A DNA stretch of 64,000 nt, taken from NCBI RefSeq assembly GCF_000422325.1, contig NZ_AULO01000015.1:1-64000 (forward strand), in the 5' to 3' direction. Each line of letters starts with the position of its first letter. Position 1 is the stretch's first letter. The notes beneath the pieces are model-generated. The model saw only the letters and a list, made by a program, of their open reading frames with translations, ran no database searches and was not told where the DNA came from. The stretch comes from Marinospirillum minutulum DSM 6287 (lineage in GTDB: Bacteria; Pseudomonadota; Gammaproteobacteria; Pseudomonadales; Halomonadaceae). Positions 43,489 to 52,065 of the stretch are shown one piece after another. The translations under genes and the position numbers were made by a program.

Positions 43489-43731
43489 ATGTTAAATAAT
43501 CGACTGCGTTTATGGGCAATAGTTTCGCAAGCCTTGGGGTTAGTGACCATCTTTTTATTAGAAACGCTACTGGGTCGTGGTCAGGCGGGTAGCTATCAGC
43601 TAGTTGTGTTGTTGTTAATGCTAGTGGCTGCGCTGGTGATAGCTGTGTTAAGACGTTATCACCAGCGCAAGGCTAGGCGTTTAGAAGAACAGCGCTTTGC
43701 TGAATTGCGTGAAGATGAAGCAGACGATTAA
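43489..43731 (+). CDS. Small membrane protein of unknown function
   Basis: 80 residues with two hydrophobic helices (about 8-27 and 36-53) and a charged, Arg/Glu-rich tail. Ribosome site is weak. I recognise no family. Its end overlaps the convergent SCP2-like gene by 4 bases. Confidence 0.55.
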   Translation: MLNNRLRLWAIVSQALGLVTIFLLETLLGRGQAGSYQLVVLLLMLVAALVIAVLRRYHQRKARRLEEQRFAELREDEADD

Positions 43732-44090
43732 ATTTTTAAGTGCTTCATTAGGCTTTGTAGGTGAAAAAGTAGTTTAAAATCACCCTCTACTTTCACTTCG
43801 CCTTCTTGAATAGCCCGCATAAAAGCATTTTTATCTTTATTGGTTAGAGTTGCCCAAGCTTGAGCTGGTGTGCCAAAGGCTAGTGTCATATCGAGTGCTT
43901 CTGTGCTGGTTTTAGCCGTTTTTATACCGCTAGATTGCAAGAAGAAACAACGTTCTATTTTGTTGTCTGCTGTTTTTATAGCAAAGTTTAAAGGTTGTTT
44001 TTCTAATTTTTGACGAAACTTTTCATCGCTACGCCAAGTGCGTTTCAGTAAAAAGCCTAGCATCCAAAGTAAAAATCTTAGTTTTAGCAT
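43728..44090 (-). CDS. Small SCP2-like (sterol carrier) protein
   Basis: 120 residues from ATG 44090; a longer TTG start at 44138 is possible. Hydrophobic N-terminus (MLKLRFLLWMLGFLLKR), then an SCP2-like pattern: CFFLQSSGIKTA, ALDMTLAFGTPAQAWATL, NKNAFMRAIQEGEVKVEGDF. A lipid-binding role is likely from the fold; the substrate is unknown. It faces ubiCA, but this alone does not make it a ubiquinone gene. Confidence 0.65.
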   Translation of the reverse strand: MLKLRFLLWMLGFLLKRTWRSDEKFRQKLEKQPLNFAIKTADNKIERCFFLQSSGIKTAKTSTEALDMTLAFGTPAQAWATLTNKDKNAFMRAIQEGEVKVEGDFKLLFHLQSLMKHLKI

Positions 44091-44259
44091 TATTATTGGT
44101 GTCCCCAAGTAGAGCAAAGAAGCCAAAGAATAAAACAAGTGTTTTAAAAAGTCAGCTAATTAAAGAGGGCAAGGGCAGAGTTGGTTGAGTTGCAGGCATA
44201 AAGCTATCCTTGTGTTAGAATTCGCAGCCATTATAGACCGAAAAGTGCCTGCTTTTTTT

Positions 44260-44820
44260 ATGTCCTTTATAAATATACAGCAACAGCCACCAAAAACAGC
44301 CTTAATAAACTGGCTACCTAGTGCTCATTTAACGGGCGCTCCGGCTGGTGCTTGGCGTAGCTGGCTACAAGAAAAAGGTTCGCTTACCCTAAGATTAAAA
44401 AGCCATGCCAAGCAAGACTTTAAGGTTAGAGTGTTAAGTGAAGAGGTCACTAGTGCCCATGTTAATGAGCAGCTACTACTGGGTTCTTTAAAACCAAGAG
44501 CTTGGGTGCGACAGGTGTTACTAGAAGTCGATGGTGAGCCTTGGGTATTTGCTCGATCTGTTCTACCTTTAGATGCACGGGGTATTTTGCGCCGTCGTCT
44601 TACTCAGGTTGGTAACAATGCTTTGGGGCATGTGCTATTTAGTGACCCTTTGATTAAACGTGGGTCTTTTGTGTTTTGTGCGCCTAATCAGCTTTCCACA
44701 CCTAGCTTATGGGGGCGTGCTTCTTGTTTTTATGGTCAAAACTTACGTTTACTAGTGGCAGAGCACTTCCTTCACCCTATGGCTAAACAGTTAGCTTTAT
44801 CTGGAGTACCAAAAGAATGA
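44260..44820 (+). CDS. ubiC: Chorismate pyruvate-lyase
   Basis: 186 residues from ATG 44260; the reading frame opens upstream at TTG 44185 but the extra residues do not fit the family. Converts chorismate to 4-hydroxybenzoate, first step of ubiquinone synthesis. Marks: LPSAHLTGAPAGAWRSWLQEKGSLT, REVLL-like region WVRQVLLEVDGEPWVFARSVLP, LGHVLF. No clear ribosome site at 44260. Overlaps ubiA by 4 bases (ATGA). Confidence 0.88.
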   Translation: MSFINIQQQPPKTALINWLPSAHLTGAPAGAWRSWLQEKGSLTLRLKSHAKQDFKVRVLSEEVTSAHVNEQLLLGSLKPRAWVRQVLLEVDGEPWVFARSVLPLDARGILRRRLTQVGNNALGHVLFSDPLIKRGSFVFCAPNQLSTPSLWGRASCFYGQNLRLLVAEHFLHPMAKQLALSGVPKE

Positions 44821-45680
44821 ACCCTTGGTACCAACGCCTACCCGATTTTGTAGACTTAACACGTTTAAATCGCCCTATAGGCACTTACCTAGTGCTTTGG
44901 CCAACGCTTTGGGCTTTGTGGTTTGCAGCCGGTGGTGTACCAGATATTAAGGTGTTGTTTATTTTTGTGGCAGGCGTGGTGTTAATGCGTTCTGCCGGTT
45001 GTGTGATTAATGATTTTGCCGACCGCAAGGTTGATGGGCATGTTAGGCGCACTTGTAATAGGCCTTTAGCAACAGGCAGGGTAACCGCTAAAGAAGCGCT
45101 GGTACTTTTTGCTGTTTTAATTTTAATTGCGTTTATTTTAACGCTTTTTACTAACCTGCTTACTTTACTACTGGCGCCGATTGCTTTGTTGTTAGCAGCT
45201 AGTTATCCCTTTATGAAGCGCTACACCCACTTTCCGCAGGTTGTTTTAGGGGCTGCTTTTTCTTGGGCGATTCCTATGGCTTTTGCGGCACAAAGTAATG
45301 CTCTGCCTGCTGCACTTTGGTTGATTTTCTTTGCTAATTTATTTTGGACAGTAGGCTATGACACTGCCTATGCCATGGAAGATAGAGAAGATGATCTTAA
45401 AATAGGGGTTAAATCAACAGCAGTATTTTTTGGTGATTACGACCGCTTAGCGATAGGTGTTCTGCAGTTAATCACCTTGGTGTTATTAGGCTTGGCTGGC
45501 ATGGCTTTTGAGCGAGGTGCTATTTTCTATTTTGGTTTAGTGGGTATGCTAGGCTTTTTTGTTTGGCAACAGTGGTTAATTCGTGATCGTCAGCGCGGGC
45601 CCTGTTTAAGGGCATTTTTAAATAACCATTATGCAGGTATGTGGCTGTTTGTTATGTTGGCAGCCGATTACTGGTTTTAG
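44817..45680 (+). CDS. ubiA: 4-hydroxybenzoate octaprenyltransferase
   Basis: 287 residues, eight or nine membrane helices. Attaches the polyprenyl chain to 4-hydroxybenzoate. Both aspartate-rich metal-binding motifs are present: CVINDFADRKVDGHVRRTCNRPLATG and YDTAYAMEDREDDLKIG. Co-translated with ubiC. Confidence 0.96.
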   Translation: MNPWYQRLPDFVDLTRLNRPIGTYLVLWPTLWALWFAAGGVPDIKVLFIFVAGVVLMRSAGCVINDFADRKVDGHVRRTCNRPLATGRVTAKEALVLFAVLILIAFILTLFTNLLTLLLAPIALLLAASYPFMKRYTHFPQVVLGAAFSWAIPMAFAAQSNALPAALWLIFFANLFWTVGYDTAYAMEDREDDLKIGVKSTAVFFGDYDRLAIGVLQLITLVLLGLAGMAFERGAIFYFGLVGMLGFFVWQQWLIRDRQRGPCLRAFLNNHYAGMWLFVMLAADYWF

Positions 45681-45686
45681 CTTTTG

Positions 45687-45715
45687 GTGTCATCATTTTG
45701 TCATGCAGCTGTAAT
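45687..45715 (+). promoter_or_regulatory. Pho box upstream of phoB
   Basis: Three TGTCAT-like repeats at 45688-45693, 45699-45704 and 45710-45715 (last TGTAAT) in exact 11-base register, as in PhoB binding sites. Starts 67 bases before the phoB ATG; implies autoregulation. Confidence 0.8.
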
Positions 45716-45753
45716 AGGCTAGAAAAAAATGAAATTATTCTAGAGAGTGAAGG

Positions 45754-46446
45754 ATGATGACGCGTAAAACAATATTGATTGTTGATGATGAAGCCGCTAT
45801 CCGAGAAATGTTGGTGATGGCTTTGGAAATGGCTGATTACCAGTGTTTAGAGGCGGGTGATGCACAAACAGCGCATGCCCTAGTGGTTGATTGTAACCCC
45901 GACTTAATTCTTCTTGATTGGATGATGCCAGGAACTAGTGGCATAGAGCTAGCACGTCGTTTAAAACGTGATGCAGCAACGGCTGAAATTCCAATTATTA
46001 TGCTAACAGCACGAAGTGAAGAAGATAATAAAATTCAGGGGTTAGAAGCTGGCGCAGACGATTACATGACCAAGCCTTTTTCTACCCGCGAGCTAGTTGC
46101 CCGTTTAAAAGCTGTGTTAAGAAGAACAACACCACTAGGTATGGAAGCAGCCGTAGAAGTAGAAGGCCTGCGTTTAGACCCTGTTAGTCATCGAGTCACT
46201 TCTTTTGATGAGCCTTTAGACGTTGGGCCAACCGAGTTTCGTCTATTGCAGTTTTTTATGTCCCACCAAGAACGAGCCTTTACTCGTAACCAATTATTAG
46301 ATCAGGTTTGGGGTGGTGGTGTGTATGTTGAAGACCGCACCGTTGATGTTCATATTCGCCGTTTGCGTAAAGCCTTAGGCCCTAAACATGAAGGCTTAAT
46401 TCAAACAGTACGCGGAACAGGCTATCGTTTTTCTACCCATGACTAG
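45754..46446 (+). CDS. phoB: Phosphate regulon response regulator PhoB
   Basis: 230 residues. Receiver domain ([24 protein letters not shown], Lys in YMTKPFS) plus an OmpR-type winged helix ([45 protein letters not shown]). Activated by PhoR under phosphate limitation. Preceded by a Pho box and overlapping phoR by 8 bases. Confidence 0.97.
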   Translation: MMTRKTILIVDDEAAIREMLVMALEMADYQCLEAGDAQTAHALVVDCNPDLILLDWMMPGTSGIELARRLKRDAATAEIPIIMLTARSEEDNKIQGLEAGADDYMTKPFSTRELVARLKAVLRRTTPLGMEAAVEVEGLRLDPVSHRVTSFDEPLDVGPTEFRLLQFFMSHQERAFTRNQLLDQVWGGGVYVEDRTVDVHIRRLRKALGPKHEGLIQTVRGTGYRFSTHD

Positions 46447-47740
46447 TTTATTTCGTAAAGAAATAGGTACGCTGGTATTTTATCTATTAGCAGGTTTTTT
46501 AGCTGGCTGGCTTTTTAGCCATGCAGCTTTTGGCTTATTTTTAGGTGCACTTCTATTTATAGTTAAATACCTTTGGCAGCTAGGGCGACTAACCCAGTGG
46601 CTAAACCAGCCTGAAAAAGAGCCACCTGAGGCTAAGGGTATTTGGGGTGAGGTTTTTGATGGTATTTACCATTATCAACGTCGCCAAAAGTCTAGTCAGT
46701 TGCACTTAAAGCAAATACTCAACCGTATTCAAGATTCTAGCCAAGCGTTAAGAGATGGCGTAGTCATGATTGATGGCAAGGGTAATCTTGAATGGTGGAA
46801 TACTGCAGCAGAAGCCTTGCTTGGTTTGCGCTCACCTAGTGATTTGGGTTACCCCATTACCCATTTATTACGTGAACCCAGTTTTGTGGAATATTATGAA
46901 TCCCAGTCTTATCAAGACCCTTTAATGCTTGCCTCACCTTTGAATGAAGACCGCAGCCTTGAATTTCAAGTCACTTTATTTGGCGGTAATGAACGCTTAA
47001 TACTGGTGCGTGATGTAACTAAAATGCAGCGTTTAGAAGTAATGCGACAAGATTTTATTGCTAATGTCTCGCATGAACTACGTACCCCTTTAACGGTTTT
47101 ATCGGGTTATTTAGAAACCTTTAGTGACCATGCTGAAAACCTGCCAACTAAGTGGCAAAGGGGTTTAACCCTGATGCGACAGCAGTCTGTACGTATGCAG
47201 CAGTTGGTGGAAGATTTGTTGACCCTTTCTAGCTTAGAGACAAGCAGTTTTGAGGCTGCAATAGAGCCAATTGCTGTGCCTGAGTTAATCAAGGCTATAA
47301 AAACTGATGCCTTGGCTTTATCTGATGGAAAGCATTCACTGGTATTAGAAATAGATGCTGACTTGGGTGTTTATGGTTCTGAAAAAGAACTGCGCAGTGC
47401 TTTTTCTAACCTAGTGTTTAATGCAGTGAAATATACGCCTGCTGGCACAGAAATAGCACTAAGCTGGTATCAAAATGCAGAAGGTGCTTACTTTGAGGTG
47501 AAAGATAAAGGGCAGGGAATTGATCCTGCTTGCTTGCCCCATTTAACTGAGCGGTTTTATCGTATTGATAAAGGGCGTTCGAGCAGCACAGGTGGAACTG
47601 GCTTGGGGTTAGCCATAGTTAAGCATGTTATGTTGCGTCATCAAGGGCAGTTAGAAATGACCAGCAAGCAGGGAGTGGGCAGTTGTTTTACTTGCTACTT
47701 TCCTTTAGCTAAAACAGCCTTGCTAACCCATCAGGGATAG
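46439..47740 (+). CDS. phoR: Phosphate regulon sensor histidine kinase PhoR
   Basis: 433 residues. Two short N-terminal membrane segments, a PAS domain (about 95-185, [21 protein letters not shown]), the HisKA phospho-acceptor [21 protein letters not shown] and a HATPase domain ([29 protein letters not shown]). Its 3' end overlaps the convergent receiver-PilZ gene by 18 bases. Confidence 0.96.
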   Translation: MTSLFRKEIGTLVFYLLAGFLAGWLFSHAAFGLFLGALLFIVKYLWQLGRLTQWLNQPEKEPPEAKGIWGEVFDGIYHYQRRQKSSQLHLKQILNRIQDSSQALRDGVVMIDGKGNLEWWNTAAEALLGLRSPSDLGYPITHLLREPSFVEYYESQSYQDPLMLASPLNEDRSLEFQVTLFGGNERLILVRDVTKMQRLEVMRQDFIANVSHELRTPLTVLSGYLETFSDHAENLPTKWQRGLTLMRQQSVRMQQLVEDLLTLSSLETSSFEAAIEPIAVPELIKAIKTDALALSDGKHSLVLEIDADLGVYGSEKELRSAFSNLVFNAVKYTPAGTEIALSWYQNAEGAYFEVKDKGQGIDPACLPHLTERFYRIDKGRSSSTGGTGLGLAIVKHVMLRHQGQLEMTSKQGVGSCFTCYFPLAKTALLTHQG

Positions 47741-48550
47741 AATTTTTGTGAACCTAGCGGCAGTCTCTGCATCCTGAGGAAGAAATTGTACACGCAGGTT
47801 GAATTTGTCTGTATGCTGGCTGCGTTCTGCTAACTGTAGGCTAGACACATAGGCTTTTACAGTTACTTTAATCGCCTTGTCTTCACTACCAAAAACAAGC
47901 CCAAGCGTAACTTCTTCTGCCAAGGCTGGCTTGCCTTCACTTAGTTTGCCTAATAGCTGTGCTTCTAGTTTATTAATATCACGAATTATCACTGTCATGC
48001 GCTGCTCGCCAACAAGTAGCAGTGCTTTTCCTTTAGGCCCTTTTCGTGCAGTTGCTGGTTTTTTAGCCTGTGTTGTTAAAACATTACCACCGGCTAGTAG
48101 CTCTGCGCCACCCGCTGATGAGATGCGCTCTTTACGCCCCATATTCATGGCTTCTTCACGGGTAATTCGCCCTGATTTAATTAGCTGCTTCATTACTTTG
48201 CTAATTAACTGTTCAGCAGAGAAGGGTTTAGTAACGTAATCACTAACACCGGCTTTAAGCGCTTCTACCACGTGTTCTTTTTGGTCTAGGCTGGTGACTA
48301 GAATAAAAGGTTGCTCTTGCATGTTTTCTTGAGCTCGCACCCATTCTAGTAGTTCTATGCCACTCATTTCTGGCATTTCCCAGTCACACAAGATCATATC
48401 GAAACTGTTGCGCTGAAGAATAGCCTGAGCTTTGCGACCGTCGGAGGCTTCCATCAGTTCTATTTCTGGGTATTCAGTACGCAAAGTTTTTTGTACTAAG
48501 TCGCGTATAAACTTAGCATCATCAACAACTAGAAGTCTTAGTTTGGCCAT
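47723..48550 (-). CDS. Response regulator with C-terminal PilZ-like domain
   Basis: 275 residues. CheY-like receiver (VDDAKFIRDLV, MILCDWEMPEMSG, VTSLD, YVTKPFS) at 1-125, a linker, then a C-terminal part (about 170-275) that resembles a divergent PilZ domain, without a clear RxxxR c-di-GMP motif. Likely couples phosphorylation to motility or surface behaviour; the partner kinase is not in the window. Tail-to-tail overlap with phoR. Confidence 0.78.
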   Translation of the reverse strand: MAKLRLLVVDDAKFIRDLVQKTLRTEYPEIELMEASDGRKAQAILQRNSFDMILCDWEMPEMSGIELLEWVRAQENMQEQPFILVTSLDQKEHVVEALKAGVSDYVTKPFSAEQLISKVMKQLIKSGRITREEAMNMGRKERISSAGGAELLAGGNVLTTQAKKPATARKGPKGKALLLVGEQRMTVIIRDINKLEAQLLGKLSEGKPALAEEVTLGLVFGSEDKAIKVTVKAYVSSLQLAERSQHTDKFNLRVQFLPQDAETAARFTKILSLMG

Positions 48551-48668
48551 AGTTATTTTTTCAACATGATTAGGTGTTAAGGACCCTTTGATTCTAACCT
48601 TAATTTTGGACTCATGTCAGTAACATAAAAGGGTCATAGGTTGCATAACTAGTTGCTGGCTAAGGGAA

Positions 48669-49406
48669 CTACTTTTTTGAGCTTTTATTTTGTCCTATGG
48701 CTGCTTCAATTACTTCAGTTTTGGTGTAGCGCACATCCTGCCCTTCAACTAGATAAATAACGTATTCAGCCAAGTTGCTAGCATGGTCGCCAACACGCTC
48801 AAGTGAGCGTAATACCCACATAATGTTCATCACCTGTGAAATAGCCCGTGGGTCTTCCATCATAAAAGTAACCAGTGAACGGGTTGCTGACTGGTATTCT
48901 AAATCAACATTTTTGTCTTCGTGCAAAACCGCTAGGGCTTGGGCTGTATCAAAGCGGGCAAAAGCATTGAGGGCATCTTGTACCATTTTTCTAACTAGGT
49001 TACCTAGGTGTCTAGCTTCGATATAACCTCTAGGTGAACTGCCTTCTTCTGCTAGCTTTAAAGTAGCCTTGGCTACCTTGCTGGACTCATCACCAATCCG
49101 TTCTAAATCGGCGGTGGCACGTATTACCACTAGGACTAAACGTAAATCTGAGGCTGCTGGCTGGCGACGGGCTAGAATTTTTGTGCACTGCTCGTCTATA
49201 TCGAGCTGTAGCTGATTAACTTCTTGGTCTTTTTCACATACAGCCTTAGCTAGCTGAGTGTCACCTTCGGTAAGGGATTGAATGGCATCATGAATTTGCT
49301 GCTCGACTAGACCACCCATTTCTAGCAGCTGGCTGCGTATTTCTTCTAGCTCTTGGTTAAATTTTTGAGAAATATGCGTGCTGTGACTTTCTTGGTTTAT
49401 TTTCAT
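48669..49406 (-). CDS. phoU: Phosphate signalling complex protein PhoU
   Basis: 245 residues from ATG 49406, which begins MKINQESHSTHISQKFNQEL as in Pseudomonas PhoU; a start at 49466 overlapping the pstB stop is possible. Two repeated three-helix bundles with metal-binding acidic motifs (ERIGDESSKVAK and ERVGDHASNLAEY). Links Pst transport to PhoR signalling. Last gene of pstCAB-phoU. Confidence 0.95.
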   Translation of the reverse strand: MKINQESHSTHISQKFNQELEEIRSQLLEMGGLVEQQIHDAIQSLTEGDTQLAKAVCEKDQEVNQLQLDIDEQCTKILARRQPAASDLRLVLVVIRATADLERIGDESSKVAKATLKLAEEGSSPRGYIEARHLGNLVRKMVQDALNAFARFDTAQALAVLHEDKNVDLEYQSATRSLVTFMMEDPRAISQVMNIMWVLRSLERVGDHASNLAEYVIYLVEGQDVRYTKTEVIEAAIGQNKSSKK

Positions 49407-49458
49407 TTTCTTGGCTCGTAAATAAGGAAAATTTGACTGTAAATAAGTGGTTAAAAAA

Positions 49459-50304
49459 TTAGCCATAGCGACCTGTAATATAGTCTTCGGTTTGTTTTTG
49501 GCTGGGGTTGGTAAAGAGCTTATCGGTGTTATCAAACTCGATGACTTTGCCTAGGTACATAAAGGCGGTGTAGTCAGACACACGGGCAGCTTGTTGCATA
49601 TTGTGGGTCACTATGATGATGGTGAACTTGTCTTTCAGGTTGTGAATCAGCTCTTCTATTTTTAAGGTTGAAATAGGGTCAAGGGCTGAAGCAGGCTCGT
49701 CTAATAGTAGAATTTCTGGCTTAATGGCAATGGTGCGTGCAATCACTAAACGCTGTTGCTGACCGCCCGACATACCCAAGGCCGATTCATGCAGACGGTC
49801 TTTGGTTTCTTCCCAAAGTGCTGCCGATTTTAATGCCCATTCCACGGTTTCATCTAATAGGCGCTTGTTATTAATGCCTTGAATGCGCAAACCATAGGCT
49901 ACGTTTTCATAAATGGATTTAGGAAAAGGATTCGGCTTTTGAAACACCATGCCCACACGGCGACGTAAATCAGCCACGTCCACGCCCTTAGCATAGATAT
50001 TTTGGTTATCTATAATCACTTCGCCATCAATGCTGACGCCATCCACCAAGTCATTCATGCGATTAAATGAGCGCAGTAGGGTGGATTTACCACAACCTGA
50101 CGGGCCAATAAAAGCGGTAACCCTTTGCTTAGGAATTTGCAAAGTGATGTCTTTTAACGCTTGGCTTTTACCGTAGTAGAGGTTCATTTTTTGAACATCA
50201 ATACTGGTGGTTTCTTGTGCCAAGTTCATTTGCTGGGTGTTGCGTCCTAAATCGGCCATTTTTATGGCGGGTGCGCTTGTGTTGTTATTTCGGGCGTTGT
50301 TCAT
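49459..50304 (-). CDS. pstB: Phosphate ABC transporter ATPase PstB
   Basis: 281 residues with Walker [10 protein letters not shown], signature [11 protein letters not shown] (MSGGQ), Walker [13 protein letters not shown] and H-loop VTHNMQQA. The ~36-residue N-terminal lead before [19 protein letters not shown] is longer than in E. coli. Energises phosphate uptake by PstSCA. Confidence 0.97.
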   Translation of the reverse strand: MNNARNNNTSAPAIKMADLGRNTQQMNLAQETTSIDVQKMNLYYGKSQALKDITLQIPKQRVTAFIGPSGCGKSTLLRSFNRMNDLVDGVSIDGEVIIDNQNIYAKGVDVADLRRRVGMVFQKPNPFPKSIYENVAYGLRIQGINNKRLLDETVEWALKSAALWEETKDRLHESALGMSGGQQQRLVIARTIAIKPEILLLDEPASALDPISTLKIEELIHNLKDKFTIIIVTHNMQQAARVSDYTAFMYLGKVIEFDNTDKLFTNPSQKQTEDYITGRYG

Positions 50305-50352
50305 GCTAATTACCTTTGTTCTTTAATCTATATAAGCGAGCGTTTTAAAGTG

Positions 50353-52029
50353 CTACATATCTAACGCACGGTATTTTTCTCTGAGACGGTTACGCAGGGT
50401 GATAGCCGTTAGGTTAAGTACGGCTATCACCACCACTAGCATTAGGGCCGTGGCATAAACTAAAGGCCTCGCTGCTTCTACGTTAGGGCTTTGGAAACCG
50501 ACATCGTAAATATGAAAACCTAGGTGCATAAACTTACGCTCTAGGTGTAAAAAGGGGGCATTCATATCCATAGGCAAGTTGGGCGCTAATTTAACCACCC
50601 CAACCAGCATGAGTGGTGCTACTTCACCAGCGGCACGCGCAACAGCTAAAATTACGCCAGTCATCATGGCGGGGCTTGCCATAGGAATAATAATGCGCCA
50701 TAGGGTTTCAAGTTTGGTTGCGCCCAGTGCCAGTGAACCCTCTCTAACCGAACGTGGAATGCGTGATAAACCTTCTTCCGTGGCAACAATAACTACTGGC
50801 AAGGTGAGTAACGCCAAGGTTAAAGAAGCCCACAGTAAACCGGGTGTGCCAAAAGTAGGTGCAGGTGCGGCTTCTGGGTAAAAGATTTTATCGAGATTGC
50901 CACCAATAAAATAAACAAAGAAACCTAAACCAAACACCCCGTAAACAATGGAAGGCACGCTGGCAAGGTTGTTAACGGCGATACGAATAACACGGGTAAT
51001 AAAGCCTTGGCGAGCGTATTCCCTTAGGTAAACAGCGGTAACCACACCAAAGGGCGTGACCAATACCGACATAATTAGCACCATCATGACCGTACCGAAA
51101 ATTGCAGGGAAAATACCGCCTTCCGTATTGGCTTCACGTGGGTCGTCGGATACAAACTCCCAAAGCTTGGCAAAGTAGTGACTTATTTTTTGCCCCAAAC
51201 TCATATTATTAGGCTGGTAGGCACGTACAATTTTACTGAAGTTAATTTCTTTGCTTTGCCCATCTGCCGTTACAACTATAAGGCTGCTAGTGGCTAGTGA
51301 TTGGTAAAGGGCTCTTAATTCTGTTTCAAGCAGCGCATAGTCTGTTTGAAAGCTGGCTCTTTTTGCCTGTAATTCTGCTAGGTTTTCTGGCGTATCTTCG
51401 CCTTTTAGCTCTAAGCGTCTTTCATCTAAGCGCAGTTGTTCAAGCTGATAGTTAATAGCACCAATTGCGCCCTTTTCTAAGTCTTCAATCTGGTCTTGAA
51501 TTAAACGGGTTTGCTCAATGCGTTCGACAACGGCAGGCCAAAGTTGGTTACTGCCTTTTTCTTGTTCAGCAACCAGCTGGTCTTTATCTTTGATAGCGAG
51601 AATAAAACCATAAAAGTTACCCTGCTCACGGCGCTCAAAACTGGTGGCATAAGCTGGGTAATCTAGGTTGCTTAGCTGGTTTTCTAATGCCCAACGAAAA
51701 TCTGAACCATAGACATCACGGTTACCGACTTTAATTAGTTGGCGCCCTAAGAGGTCTACCCCTTCAGGAACCGCTATGCCTGAGTTGCGAATTTGTTCAG
51801 CGGTAACTTCTTCTCTTTGTACTTGTTCACCTAAGACTTGAATTTGTAAATCTTGATCTTGGGTATAGGTGTATTCTTGTAGCGTGGCAGGCCAAAAATG
51901 CACCAACCCACGTGAGGCGACTATGCCAAGTAACCCCAGCACTAACACCACACTAATGGCAACCGCACTGGCGCTTAGCCAGATCCAGGGTGAACCACTG
52001 CGAACCCAATCTTTTAATGAAATTTGCAT
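50353..52029 (-). CDS. pstA: Phosphate ABC transporter permease PstA
   Basis: 558 residues, nearly twice the E. coli length. After the first membrane helix (about 18-38) there is a large non-membrane, partly coiled-coil insertion (about 40-300), then the usual permease core with TSVREGSLALGATKLETLWRIIIP-type EAA loop (SVREGSLALGATKLETLWRI) and AVARAAGEVAPLMLVG. This large form occurs in Pseudomonas/Halomonas-type PstA. Confidence 0.95.
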   Translation of the reverse strand: MQISLKDWVRSGSPWIWLSASAVAISVVLVLGLLGIVASRGLVHFWPATLQEYTYTQDQDLQIQVLGEQVQREEVTAEQIRNSGIAVPEGVDLLGRQLIKVGNRDVYGSDFRWALENQLSNLDYPAYATSFERREQGNFYGFILAIKDKDQLVAEQEKGSNQLWPAVVERIEQTRLIQDQIEDLEKGAIGAINYQLEQLRLDERRLELKGEDTPENLAELQAKRASFQTDYALLETELRALYQSLATSSLIVVTADGQSKEINFSKIVRAYQPNNMSLGQKISHYFAKLWEFVSDDPREANTEGGIFPAIFGTVMMVLIMSVLVTPFGVVTAVYLREYARQGFITRVIRIAVNNLASVPSIVYGVFGLGFFVYFIGGNLDKIFYPEAAPAPTFGTPGLLWASLTLALLTLPVVIVATEEGLSRIPRSVREGSLALGATKLETLWRIIIPMASPAMMTGVILAVARAAGEVAPLMLVGVVKLAPNLPMDMNAPFLHLERKFMHLGFHIYDVGFQSPNVEAARPLVYATALMLVVVIAVLNLTAITLRNRLREKYRALDM

Positions 52030-52065
52030 TAATTTTAACTCCTAAATATGTTTCTGTGCCGTGGC

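Noticed and set aside
44091-44138. TTG start extending the SCP2-like gene
   Set aside because: Rare start codon without a ribosome site; the ATG at 44090 begins a plausible protein.
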